Assembly (NCBI RefSeq): GCF_000092125.1
Contig: NC_014212.1
Coordinates: 1,074,001 to 1,138,000 of the forward strand
Direction: 5' to 3'
Origin: Allomeiothermus silvanus DSM 9946
GTDB lineage: Bacteria > Deinococcota > Deinococci > Deinococcales > Thermaceae
Length of the DNA: 64,000 nucleotides
Both the position numbers and the translations under genes were made by a program. Below are positions 16,665-27,395 of this stretch, piece after piece. The notes below the pieces were generated by a model. That model was not told the DNA's origin. It saw only the letters and a list, made by a program, of their open reading frames with translations, and made no database searches. Each line of letters starts with the position of its first letter. Positions within the stretch are counted from its first letter, which is position 1.

Positions 16665-17339
16665 TTATTCCTTGTCGCGTTGCCGCAGGGCGTACCCCAC
16701 CCCGCGCACGGTGCGTAGGTAGCCGTAAGCGCCGGATTCGCGCAGCTTGGAGCGCAGGTTGGCGACGTGTACGTCCACCACGTTGGAGTCGCGCTCGAGG
16801 CTACGTCCCCAGAGGTGCTCTTCGATCTCCGTGCGGCTGAATACCTTGCCGGGGCGGGTGCATAAAAGCGAGAGCAGCTCGAACTCCTTGGGCGAGAGCC
16901 GTACCTCCTGGCCATCGTAGAAGACTTGGCGCTTGGAGAGGTGGACCTCGAGCTCCCCGATGGTGACCTGCTCGCCCCCCTCGCGGTGGCGCAGCTGCAC
17001 TTGGATACGGGCCAACAGCTCGGCGGGATGAAAGGGCTTGACGATGTAGTCATCGGCCCCCCCCGAGAGCAGCGTGACCTTGCGCTCCACGCTGTCGGCG
17101 GCGGTCAGCACGATGATGGGGACCTCGGCTCCGACCCGAATGCGCCGCGCTACTTCGCCTCCGTCCAAATCAGGTAGCCCCAGGTCCAGGATTACCAGGT
17201 CCGGGGGTGCCTCGCGTAGCCTTACCAGACCCGACATACCGCCGGGCGCCCAGTCTACCTCGAACCCTGCGTCCCCCAGCTCGAGCTGGAGGAGATGGGC
17301 GATCTCGGGGTCGTCCTCGATCAGCAGAATGCGCTTCAT
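16665..17339 (-). CDS. OmpR-family response regulator
   Basis: 224 residues from the ATG at 17337-17339 (the in-frame extension upstream is not protein-like). Receiver domain 1-120: 'IEDD' acidic pocket, phospho-acceptor Asp52 in 'VILDLGLPDLDG', Thr in 'VLTAADS' and Lys in 'YIVKPFHP'. The winged-helix DNA-binding domain fills the C-terminal half ('LSPKEFELLSLL', 'VDVHVANLRSKL', 'RTVRGVGYALR'). The stop codon TAA lies inside the 9-bp target duplication of the ISAs1 element. The start overlaps the upstream 120-aa gene by 4 nt (ATGA). Confidence 0.95.
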   Translation of the reverse strand: MKRILLIEDDPEIAHLLQLELGDAGFEVDWAPGGMSGLVRLREAPPDLVILDLGLPDLDGGEVARRIRVGAEVPIIVLTAADSVERKVTLLSGGADDYIVKPFHPAELLARIQVQLRHREGGEQVTIGELEVHLSKRQVFYDGQEVRLSPKEFELLSLLCTRPGKVFSRTEIEEHLWGRSLERDSNVVDVHVANLRSKLRESGAYGYLRTVRGVGYALRQRDKE

Positions 17340-17698
17340 CGTTCCTCCGGTAACACTTTGCCATCCGGTAAACTCAGCCGGTAGGTGCGGGTCAGCAACT
17401 CGTTCAAGCTGATCTGACCCCCTTCTATATTCAGCCACACATCACCTCTGGGAGCGCTCAATCCACTATAAATGTAAGGTTTCCCCCCAGTTTGGATAAA
17501 AAGCAGGATATCCCGGGCGATGGGTACGCTGACCCCCTTAGCCCTTGCTATCAAGCGCCGGTCCTCGGAGACCAGATAAGAAGCATATACAGTACGCAAA
17601 TCTGGCGATACCAAACGCACCTCGCTCCCCGGGGGGATCCAGGGGAGGCCGGGGAGTGGGGCAAGCGATAAGAGAAGTAACAGCAAGAATGCGCGCAT
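17336..17698 (-). CDS. Small exported protein in a two-component operon
   Basis: 120 residues with a clear signal peptide ('MRAFLLLLLLSLAPLPG'). The mature part is about 100 residues, alternating charged and beta-like segments ('VRLVSPDLRTVYASYLVSEDRRL', 'DVWLNIEGGQISLNELL'). Its stop overlaps the response regulator start (ATGA), so the two are translationally coupled. The position suggests an accessory periplasmic factor that signals to the histidine kinase, but this is inferred from context only. I know no named family. Confidence 0.75.
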   Translation of the reverse strand: MRAFLLLLLLSLAPLPGLPWIPPGSEVRLVSPDLRTVYASYLVSEDRRLIARAKGVSVPIARDILLFIQTGGKPYIYSGLSAPRGDVWLNIEGGQISLNELLTRTYRLSLPDGKVLPEER

Positions 17699-18026
17699 CT
17701 AGCTATTCAGTATGTGCTCAGGACGTGCGGCCTAGAGATGGGAGGACGGTAAAGAAAGATTAACGTCTTAGGCTTTTCGGTCAAGCAGGCAAACCCCCAC
17801 CGATACGCTAAGAAGGCTAACCTATTCAAAATCGTTTAATCAAGTCCGGGCCCTCTCGCTCAGGATTCTCTCACTTTCATTGTGGGAATGGACACAAGTC
17901 AGAGGGCACATTTGGACACAGGGGAAGGGAGGTAACCAAAAACGGGTATACGATAGGTAGGGGATGGAGCTCCCCCGTCGGGTTGAGGTGGGTTAAGCGC
18001 CTACTATCTCGGCCAGGACGATCTAC
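17699..18026. other. Intergenic region without a recognisable gene
   Basis: Upstream region of the two-component operon (reading left) and downstream region of the sugar kinase gene. It contains a direct repeat TGGACACA at 17889-17896 and 17913-17920 (24-bp spacing), which could be a regulator site. I see no convincing promoter boxes, hairpin terminator or ORF. Confidence 0.4.
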
Positions 18027-18947
18027 CTAAGCTACCTCCTGCTGCCAAGGCGGGTCTGCTCCAGGGCGGGTGCAGGTAATCGCCGCGACCTGCGCCGCGA
18101 ATCCTAAGAGCTCGCGGACTTGCTCGCTCGAGAGTGCTTCGAGGGCAGCCCGTGACAGCGCATCCGCCCTCCATAGCCAAGCAAGCAAGGCCCCCATGAA
18201 CGCGTCCCCCGCCCCGACCGTATCGGCGACGGTGACCTTGGGGGCCGCGACCCGCAAGAGTTCTTCTTCCCTCCAGGCAAACGCTCCCCTTCCGCCTTGG
18301 GTCACAATCACCAGGGCCGGCCCCTGACTCTTCCATTCAGCGGCGATTTCCTCTACTCGCTGGCCCGGGTACAGCCACTCCAGGTCAGCCTGGCTGACCT
18401 TGACCAGATCCACCTGAGAGAGCCAGCCCTCGAGCTTGCGTAGATAGGCGGCCTTGTCGGGGATCAAAAAGGGGCGCACGTTGGGATCCAGGCTGATGAG
18501 CCGCTGACCTGCCTCGCGGGCCAAGAGGCCTGCGAGGGTGGAGGCGGTCGGCTCCAAGAGCAGCGAGATCGAGCCTAGGTGCAGCGCGGCGCCCGGGGGA
18601 AGCGCGGCGGGCAGGTCTTGGGGCCGGAGCAGGGTATCGGCGGTGTTTTGGCAATAGAAGGAGAAGAACTCGCCCCCTTCGGTGGGGGTCACCAGGGCCA
18701 GGGTGGTGAGTTCGGGGCCTTCCACCACATACTCGAGGTCCACCCCGCTCTGGCGGATATGGGCGCGCAATAGCTGCCCGAACCCGTCGCTGGAGATTCG
18801 CCCCAAAAACCGCACCGGCGCCCCCAAGCGCCCGACCCCCACCGCTACGTTGTACGGCGAGCCCCCGGGGTGGGGAATGTAGGCCAGTTGGCCGTTTATC
18901 TGGGTGGGGCTTAGGTCAATCAGCGCTTCTCCAGCGACGACGATCAT
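18027..18947 (-). CDS. PfkB-family sugar kinase, probable fructokinase
   Basis: 306 residues, ribokinase-like fold. N-terminal 'VVAGEALIDLSPT', Gly-rich 'HPGGSPYNVAVGVGRLGAP' (sugar binding), and the PfkB signature 'VADTVGAGDAFMGALLAWL' with the catalytic Asp and anion hole. The sequence is closest in feel to fructokinases. Its start overlaps the end of the upstream aldolase gene by 4 nt, so the two form an operon and probably act on the same sugar: the aldolase makes or cleaves a ketose phosphate and the kinase phosphorylates the free sugar. Substrate not proven. Confidence 0.88.
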   Translation of the reverse strand: MIVVAGEALIDLSPTQINGQLAYIPHPGGSPYNVAVGVGRLGAPVRFLGRISSDGFGQLLRAHIRQSGVDLEYVVEGPELTTLALVTPTEGGEFFSFYCQNTADTLLRPQDLPAALPPGAALHLGSISLLLEPTASTLAGLLAREAGQRLISLDPNVRPFLIPDKAAYLRKLEGWLSQVDLVKVSQADLEWLYPGQRVEEIAAEWKSQGPALVIVTQGGRGAFAWREEELLRVAAPKVTVADTVGAGDAFMGALLAWLWRADALSRAALEALSSEQVRELLGFAAQVAAITCTRPGADPPWQQEVA

Positions 18948-19597
18948 CGGTTCACCTCGCTTGCGGCGGCCTCAAAGCTGCGGGTGGCCTCGAGGGTCAG
19001 AGGCTCCTGGAATAGCTGCTCGGCGATGTTCGGCGGAACCGTGGCGCAGCGCACCCCCGCTTGGGCTAGGCTAGCCAGGTCGGCCGTAGAGCGGACCGAA
19101 GCGACCAGGATCTTGGTGGAAGAGCCAATCTGGCGCAGGGCACGGGCCATCTGCGCGATGACCGCGTGGCCCTCGCGCCCGCTGTCGTTGATGCGACCCA
19201 GGTAGGGGGCCACGTAGGCGGCCCCCGCCGCCGCGGCCAGCAGGGCCTGGAAGGGGGCATAGGCCGCGGTGACACAGGTCCGGACCCCCTCGGCGGCCAG
19301 CCTCGAGGCCGCCGAGAGCCCCTCGCGGGTGGCGGGCAGCTTGACCACCACCCGGGAGTCCAGCCGGGCGAGTTCGCGTCCCTGCTCGAGCAACTGCCGA
19401 ATCTCGGCCCCCCAGCTTTGCAAGTAGACCTCCCGCGCCCCCTGCCCCAGGACGCTCTCGGCAAAAGCCGCGAGCTGACCTTTGCGCAGACCCGCCTCCC
19501 GCAGCAGCAGGGGATTGGTGGTCACCCCGTAAAAGACGCCGGTCTCGAGCAGGGGGGAGAGGCGCTCGAGGTCGGCGGAGTCCAGGTAGAGCCTCAT
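18944..19597 (-). CDS. Transaldolase / fructose-6-phosphate aldolase-like protein
   Basis: 217 residues, the short type of transaldolase (TalC/FSA), a class I aldolase forming a Schiff base with dihydroxyacetone units. 'YLDSADLERLSPLL' and 'GVTTNPLLL' mark the N-terminus; Lys86 in 'VVVKLPAT' is the Schiff-base lysine; 'ITCVTAAY'-type context appears as 'RTCVTAAYAPFQ'; 'APYLGRINDSGREG' is the phosphate-binding/active-site segment. Whether it is transaldolase or FSA depends on active-site details I cannot settle. First gene of a two-gene unit with the PfkB kinase. Confidence 0.88.
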   Translation of the reverse strand: MRLYLDSADLERLSPLLETGVFYGVTTNPLLLREAGLRKGQLAAFAESVLGQGAREVYLQSWGAEIRQLLEQGRELARLDSRVVVKLPATREGLSAASRLAAEGVRTCVTAAYAPFQALLAAAAGAAYVAPYLGRINDSGREGHAVIAQMARALRQIGSSTKILVASVRSTADLASLAQAGVRCATVPPNIAEQLFQEPLTLEATRSFEAAASEVNR

Positions 19598-19721
19598 GAG
19601 GGCTCCGGTCGCACCCGCGGGGCGGGCTTGGCAAGCCTGGAAATGCGCCAGATTGCGTAGAAGGGCGGAGGGAATGCCATGGTTCCAATTTTACCCCTCG
19701 AGGGGAGGGGTAATTGCGCTT

Positions 19722-21527
19722 TCAGGGCTCGGGGTCGGCGCGCAGGTTCAGCCCGACCAGCAGCGGGTCGTGATCGGAGGAGCGGAAGGGGGTGGGGGCG
19801 TAGCGGTCATCGGGTTTGAACTCGGTGTTGTAATCGAGCACCCTGGGCTCGTCGGCGTTGATGTGCCACTCGGTGATCCCGGTAACTTGCGAAGAGAGGC
19901 TGGAGGTCGCCAGGGCGTGGTCGAGATTGCCGGACTCCCCGTTGAACACGTAGCTGTAACGTTTGGCCGCGGAGATGTGCAGGATCAGGTTTTCCAATCC
20001 GGCCCCGGTCAGCACCTTCAGCGGGTCCTCCTCGGCGTAAGCGTTGAGGTCACCTACCACCAGCACGTCGGGGTCGGTGGCCCGGAGGTCGTTGATGAAG
20101 GTCAAAAGTCGCTGGGCTTGTCGTACGCGCAGGGCGTTCCAACACCCTTGACCGGTGTCTGTTTCGGCCCCGCTGGCCCCCTCGCAGCCCTTGGACTTGA
20201 AGTGGTTGACCACCACGCTAAAGCGTCCACCGGTGGCCCGGTCGCGGAAGGTTTGGGCGAGCGGAGGGCGGGAGAAGATAGGGTCATCGTCGATGCGGAA
20301 TGCTCCTTCCGGCCTGACCCGAGCAGGTTTGTAGATCAGGGCTACCTTGATCTGATCGGTGCCGAGGCTGCCGGTCGCTAGGGCGGCGTAGGCATCGCTG
20401 CCCAGCGCTGTGTTGAGTGCCCGAACGAGGTCCTCGAGCGCAGCGTCGCCATTATTTTGTATCTCGATCAGTCCCACTATATCGGCGTCCAGAGCGCGCA
20501 GGGCGGCTACCAGCTTGGCCCTTTGCCGCTCGAGTTCGGCCTGGTTGCTAGCACCCCGTGCGCCTAGGGTGGTGAAGTAGTTGAGCACGTTGTAGCTGGC
20601 CACCCTGAGGGAGCCACCGACGTCTTCGGGGGCCTCGGGCCGGGGGTTGCTAGGGATAAAGTTGACTGTGCCCACCGGCTCTACTCGGTAGCTGGAGAAG
20701 CCGTAAGAGAGGACCCCGGTGAGCCCTACCACGCTGTCCCCGACCCGCCGGGTGCCCGAGGTATCCGCTGCCGAAAGGTAGGGGATTGGGCGAGGGTTTT
20801 GCACGTTGCTGCCATCATCCAGCAGGATGCGCCGCAAGGGATTGCCCATTGCCGCCTCGCCCAGGGCGTTGCCGTTGTTGGGATGGAACAGCCTCCCGCC
20901 TGCCGAAAGGCTGATCTCCCCAAAGCGGCCCAGGTTATACACCTCGCTGACGGTGAGGGTTTGGGAAAAGCTCACCAGCATCCCCTCATAGCGCTCGAGG
21001 TCGCCCGTACTCGCAAGGGGTAGGGTTACCGGGGTGGGGCCCACGGCGACCCCGGTAGCGCACACCAGGACGCTACGTACCTCCTCGAGTTCGGTTAGGG
21101 TGCCTCGGGTATCCCCTGGGGAGGCATACTCGCGTACCTTGCCGGTGACCCGCACGTAATCCCCCGCGTTCACCGCGAAGCCTGAAGGGGTATAGACGAA
21201 CAGGCCGTCCGAGGTCTCGGGGTCACCGTCCCCGGTAAGATCCTGGAGGAAGAAGCCCTGGAGCTGGTTTGGCTCTTGATAATCGCCCACCACTACCCCT
21301 TCGGTGGTCACCACTTGCCCCGCCAAGGGGCTCGAGGCTCCCCTACCTTCTATCTGAAAGGTACGTATTACGCCGGAATCTGCCGGACAGGAAGCCGCTT
21401 GGCCCTGTCCCTGCGAGGCCGCTACGGCCATGCCCCACCCTTGAGCAGAGGGGCTTTGCTGGCCAGGCGCCATGAGCAAAAACAAAGCGATCCACCATTT
21501 TGAAACTTTTCCACAAATATTCTGCAT
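19722..21527 (-). CDS. Secreted ExeM/NucH-type nuclease
   Basis: 601 residues with an N-terminal signal segment ('WWIALFLLMAPGQQSPSAQG'). Residues of about 55-150 form an OB/lamin-like domain ('VVTTEGVVVGDYQEPNQLQG', 'YVRVTGKVREY') as in ExeM. The C-terminal half is an endonuclease/exonuclease/phosphatase domain: 'RVASYNVLNYF', 'DADIVGLIEIQNNG', 'VVNHFKSKGC', 'VVGDLNAYAEEDP' and 'RSSDHDPLLVGLN', which supply the metal-binding Asn, Glu, Asp and His. Predicted extracellular DNase, perhaps for nutrient or DNA turnover outside the cell. Confidence 0.92.
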   Translation of the reverse strand: MQNICGKVSKWWIALFLLMAPGQQSPSAQGWGMAVAASQGQGQAASCPADSGVIRTFQIEGRGASSPLAGQVVTTEGVVVGDYQEPNQLQGFFLQDLTGDGDPETSDGLFVYTPSGFAVNAGDYVRVTGKVREYASPGDTRGTLTELEEVRSVLVCATGVAVGPTPVTLPLASTGDLERYEGMLVSFSQTLTVSEVYNLGRFGEISLSAGGRLFHPNNGNALGEAAMGNPLRRILLDDGSNVQNPRPIPYLSAADTSGTRRVGDSVVGLTGVLSYGFSSYRVEPVGTVNFIPSNPRPEAPEDVGGSLRVASYNVLNYFTTLGARGASNQAELERQRAKLVAALRALDADIVGLIEIQNNGDAALEDLVRALNTALGSDAYAALATGSLGTDQIKVALIYKPARVRPEGAFRIDDDPIFSRPPLAQTFRDRATGGRFSVVVNHFKSKGCEGASGAETDTGQGCWNALRVRQAQRLLTFINDLRATDPDVLVVGDLNAYAEEDPLKVLTGAGLENLILHISAAKRYSYVFNGESGNLDHALATSSLSSQVTGITEWHINADEPRVLDYNTEFKPDDRYAPTPFRSSDHDPLLVGLNLRADPEP

Positions 21528-21582
21528 ACGTGCTTCAGTATTACCACATGGTGGTCAGGCGTATACAACCAATGCCGCTTAG

Positions 21583-23796
21583 TTAGCGCTCGAGGCTCAC
21601 GCGGGGCATCCAGTTTTTAAGCCAGCCGGGGAGCCACCAATTCCACTGTCCGGCTAGCACCAACACCGCCGGAACCAGTACCAAGCGCACCAAGCTGGCG
21701 TCCAGGATGACCGCTACCGCGAGTCCCAGACCGATGGTCTTGTTGGCCACCACGTCACCTTGCACGAAGGCCAGGAAGACGATCACCATGATCAGCGCAG
21801 CGCTGGTGATCACCGAGGCGGTGCGTTCCAGGGCAGCTTTCACCGCCGGGCGGGTATCGAGTCCTTTCAGGTGGCCTTCTTGTACCCTCGAGAGCAAGAA
21901 AATCTCGTAATCCATGCTGAGGCCGAAGATCACCGCGAAGAGGATTAGCGGCAGGCTCGAGTCGATCACCCCCACGTCCTGCGGCACGCCCAGGAAGCTT
22001 GCCAGGAAACCCTTCTGGAAGATCAGGGTGATGACCCCGTAGGCCGCCCCCACGGTGAGGCTATTCATCACGATGGACTTGAGGGGGATTACCAGCGAGC
22101 GAAACATCACCCCCAGCAGCACGAAGGTAGCGACGTAGACCAGCCCAATCGCCCGGGGCATGGCCCCTACCAGGGCGTCGGTGAACTCCTGGGAACCGAT
22201 CGGGGCTCCGCCCAGCAGCACTTTCTGGAATCCTGCCTGGTGCGCTGCTTCACGCAGGCGTGTTTCCCAGCTCCGGATCGCCTCGGGCCGGACGTGCTCC
22301 TGGGGGATCACCGTAAGCCGCAGGTAGCGCCGGTCCTGGCTGATCGAGCGCTGGGTGAGCGAGACCAGATCGCCCAAGCCCCCGCCTGATTGGTCCCTCC
22401 GGACGGTGAGGAACGGCGAGACCACCAATCGCACCTCGGGCCAGTGGCTCAAGGCTCTGTCCAGCTTTCTCCAATTGTTTCGCGCCTCAGCATCGAAGCC
22501 GCCTTGGCCCAGGTCTAAGATGATCTCGAAAGCGTCCAGGCTTCCGCCCAGCTCGAGGGGGCGGACGAGCTCGAGGCCCTTGCGGCTTTCCACCTCAGGC
22601 GAAAGCCCAAAGGCTCCGGTATACCCTAGCCGCATCGACATAGCAGGCCAGGCTAACCCCAGCAGGAACACCCCCCCTAGGGCGGTAAACGTCCAAGGGC
22701 GCTCCATCACCCGCTCGCCCCAGCGGCCCCAAAAAGCGCTGGCTCTTCCCGAGGCCGTGAGCCGGAACTGAAGCCGCTTGGGAGAGTTCACTCGCTCGCC
22801 CAAGAGGGCCAGCAGGCTAGGAACCAGGGTGATCGAGCTGAGCACCGTGACCGCTACCGCCAGCACCCCGCCTAGGCCCATCGAGCGGGCGAAGGCTAGA
22901 TCGGGGACGAGCAGCGCCCCCATGGCGATCCCCACCGTAAGCCCGCTGAAGGCCACGCTGCGCCCGGCGGTACGGGTGGTGATGGCGGCCGCATCCCGAG
23001 CGGAAAGCCCCTGAGCCAGCTCCTCGCGGAAGCGGTTGACCATCAACAGGGCGTAGTCGATCCCCGCTCCTAGACACAGCAGCGTCACTACGCTCCGCGC
23101 TAGACTCGCCACCGGGAACAGATGGGTTAGGCCCCACACCAACGCCAGGGTCAGGGTGATCGAGAGTACCCCCACCACCAGGGGGATTCCCGCGGCCACG
23201 AGGGCCCCAAACGCCAGTACTAGCACCAGTCCGGTTAGCGGCAAAGCGGTGACTTCCGAACGTGTAGCGTCGGCCTCGAGCCGGTGCAAGAAATCCTGGG
23301 TGACTGCAGTGCTCCCGGTGACGTAGAACTGGCTTTGCGGAAGACGCACGCTGCGAACTTCGCGCCGGATTGCACCGACCACCTCCTCAGCCCTGGTCAG
23401 CCGGGTTTCCAAAATCGTCGCGGTGACATATTGGCCGTTGACCTTCCCCCAAAGCTTCAACGGGCTCTCGGCGTCAAAGCGGGTCAGGGTGCGCACCCCG
23501 TCCAACTTTTTTAGCCGCTCGGCGAGGGTGCTATAGGCGTGAAGGAAGCGAGGGTCGGTGGGGGGGAGGGCTGATTCGCTCACCACTACGATGCGGTCTA
23601 CGCTCTCGAGGCCAAAGGCCTGGTTCAAGATGCGCACTACCTGCTGCGACTCGCTGCCCCTGACTGCCGAGGTATTAGCGCCCAGACGGCCTGGGGCCAG
23701 TGCGGCCAGGGGAAGGGAGCCTAGCGATAGGGCAAACCAAGCGAGCAAGACCCAGCGCGATCGGGTGGCGTTGAGATGGGCGAGGAATGGGAACAC
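21583..23796 (-). CDS. MMPL-family RND transporter
   Basis: 737 residues, the usual two-fold MMPL layout: one membrane helix, a large extracytoplasmic loop (about 35-190), five helices, repeated once. Proton-relay type motifs are seen in 'GAGIDYALLMVNRFREE' and 'FGLSMDYEIFLLSRVQEG', the paired GxxxDY sequences of MMPL proteins. These proteins move lipids or other hydrophobic molecules across or out of the membrane. No regulator or partner gene is adjacent. Substrate unknown. Confidence 0.9.
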   Translation of the reverse strand: MFPFLAHLNATRSRWVLLAWFALSLGSLPLAALAPGRLGANTSAVRGSESQQVVRILNQAFGLESVDRIVVVSESALPPTDPRFLHAYSTLAERLKKLDGVRTLTRFDAESPLKLWGKVNGQYVTATILETRLTRAEEVVGAIRREVRSVRLPQSQFYVTGSTAVTQDFLHRLEADATRSEVTALPLTGLVLVLAFGALVAAGIPLVVGVLSITLTLALVWGLTHLFPVASLARSVVTLLCLGAGIDYALLMVNRFREELAQGLSARDAAAITTRTAGRSVAFSGLTVGIAMGALLVPDLAFARSMGLGGVLAVAVTVLSSITLVPSLLALLGERVNSPKRLQFRLTASGRASAFWGRWGERVMERPWTFTALGGVFLLGLAWPAMSMRLGYTGAFGLSPEVESRKGLELVRPLELGGSLDAFEIILDLGQGGFDAEARNNWRKLDRALSHWPEVRLVVSPFLTVRRDQSGGGLGDLVSLTQRSISQDRRYLRLTVIPQEHVRPEAIRSWETRLREAAHQAGFQKVLLGGAPIGSQEFTDALVGAMPRAIGLVYVATFVLLGVMFRSLVIPLKSIVMNSLTVGAAYGVITLIFQKGFLASFLGVPQDVGVIDSSLPLILFAVIFGLSMDYEIFLLSRVQEGHLKGLDTRPAVKAALERTASVITSAALIMVIVFLAFVQGDVVANKTIGLGLAVAVILDASLVRLVLVPAVLVLAGQWNWWLPGWLKNWMPRVSLER

Positions 23797-23865
23797 AAAG
23801 CACCAGGCCTAGTGTGTACCTAGGCGGCTGTGCCCCACAAGTGCGCTCGCCAACTTTCTCGCCAC

Positions 23866-26548
<2,683 letters not shown>

Positions 26549-26591
26549 AGCTGTTCGTGTGGGGGTATATACGCTTTGGGTGCTGGGTAAT

Positions 26592-27395
26592 CTACCTCGA
26601 GCTATGCGCGTCGAGGCTTTTCAAGGTTTGGGCGGCTTCGCTATAGCTAGGGCGGAGCTTGAGCGCAGCTTGCAGATCGGTCTTTGCCAAACGTAAGTTG
26701 CCCAAGGCGGCTTGCGCCCGGCCCCGCCAGTAAAGGGACTCCTCGAGATCCGGGGTCTTGGCTAGGTTCGCACTGGCGAGCCGTACTACGTCGGTATAGC
26801 GCCCGGTCCGGTAATAGGCTTCGAAGGGCCCGAACTGGTACCACAGCATCCGCCAAGGCCAGCCCAGGGAGCGGGCTTTATCGTAAGCCTCAGCCGCTCC
26901 TTCGAGGTTGCCTTGCTTGAGCAGTGCGGTGCCCAGGTTGAACCAGGCGTAGACGTTTGTGGGCTCGGCTTTGGTTTGGGATAAGGCCACCTCGAGCGCC
27001 TGTTTCCACATCCACTCAGGGTGGGTGCGCGGGCCCAGAATCTGTTCGACTTTCCCGGCCTCTTTAGGGGGATACACCACCAAGTAGGTACGGTTGAAGT
27101 GGCTCCACATTCCGGCGAAATCGCTGTATCCCAGCGTGACCTTGGGGCCATAGTAGGAGTCGAAAGCGAAGAAGCGCTGGCCCCCGTCGTCGTAACCTAC
27201 CAGCAGGCGGTAGTGCCCCATCCAGCCGTGCTCCGGTACCACGAAGCCGCTCTCTGCGATCACCGGGAAACCGGCGGCCAGGAACTGCTTGAGCAGACTC
27301 AAGTCTCCGGCTACCCCATAGTGGACCTGGTAACCCTGGCTCCGGGCGTAGGCCGCCAGTTCCTCGGGGCTCACGTTTTTGTCGGCTTTGTTGGG
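26592..27395 (-). pseudogene. C39-type peptidase with TPR region, C-terminal piece (split by IS)
   Basis: Carries the second part of a gene whose first 68 codons lie at 29261-29463. It encodes 'KADKNVSPEELAAYARSQGY', then the His and Asp region of a papain-like C39 peptidase ('GWMGHYRLLVGYDDGGQRFF', 'AFDSYYGPK'), and from about residue 150 of the restored protein TPR-like helices ('NVYAWFNLGTALLKQGNLEG', 'SLYWRGRAQAALGNLRLAKT'). Removing the IS1634 element and one copy of the TTGGG duplication restores one continuous frame reading 'VLKPNKADKNVS'. The piece lacks the catalytic Cys and the signal peptide, so it is not functional as it stands. Confidence 0.9.
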
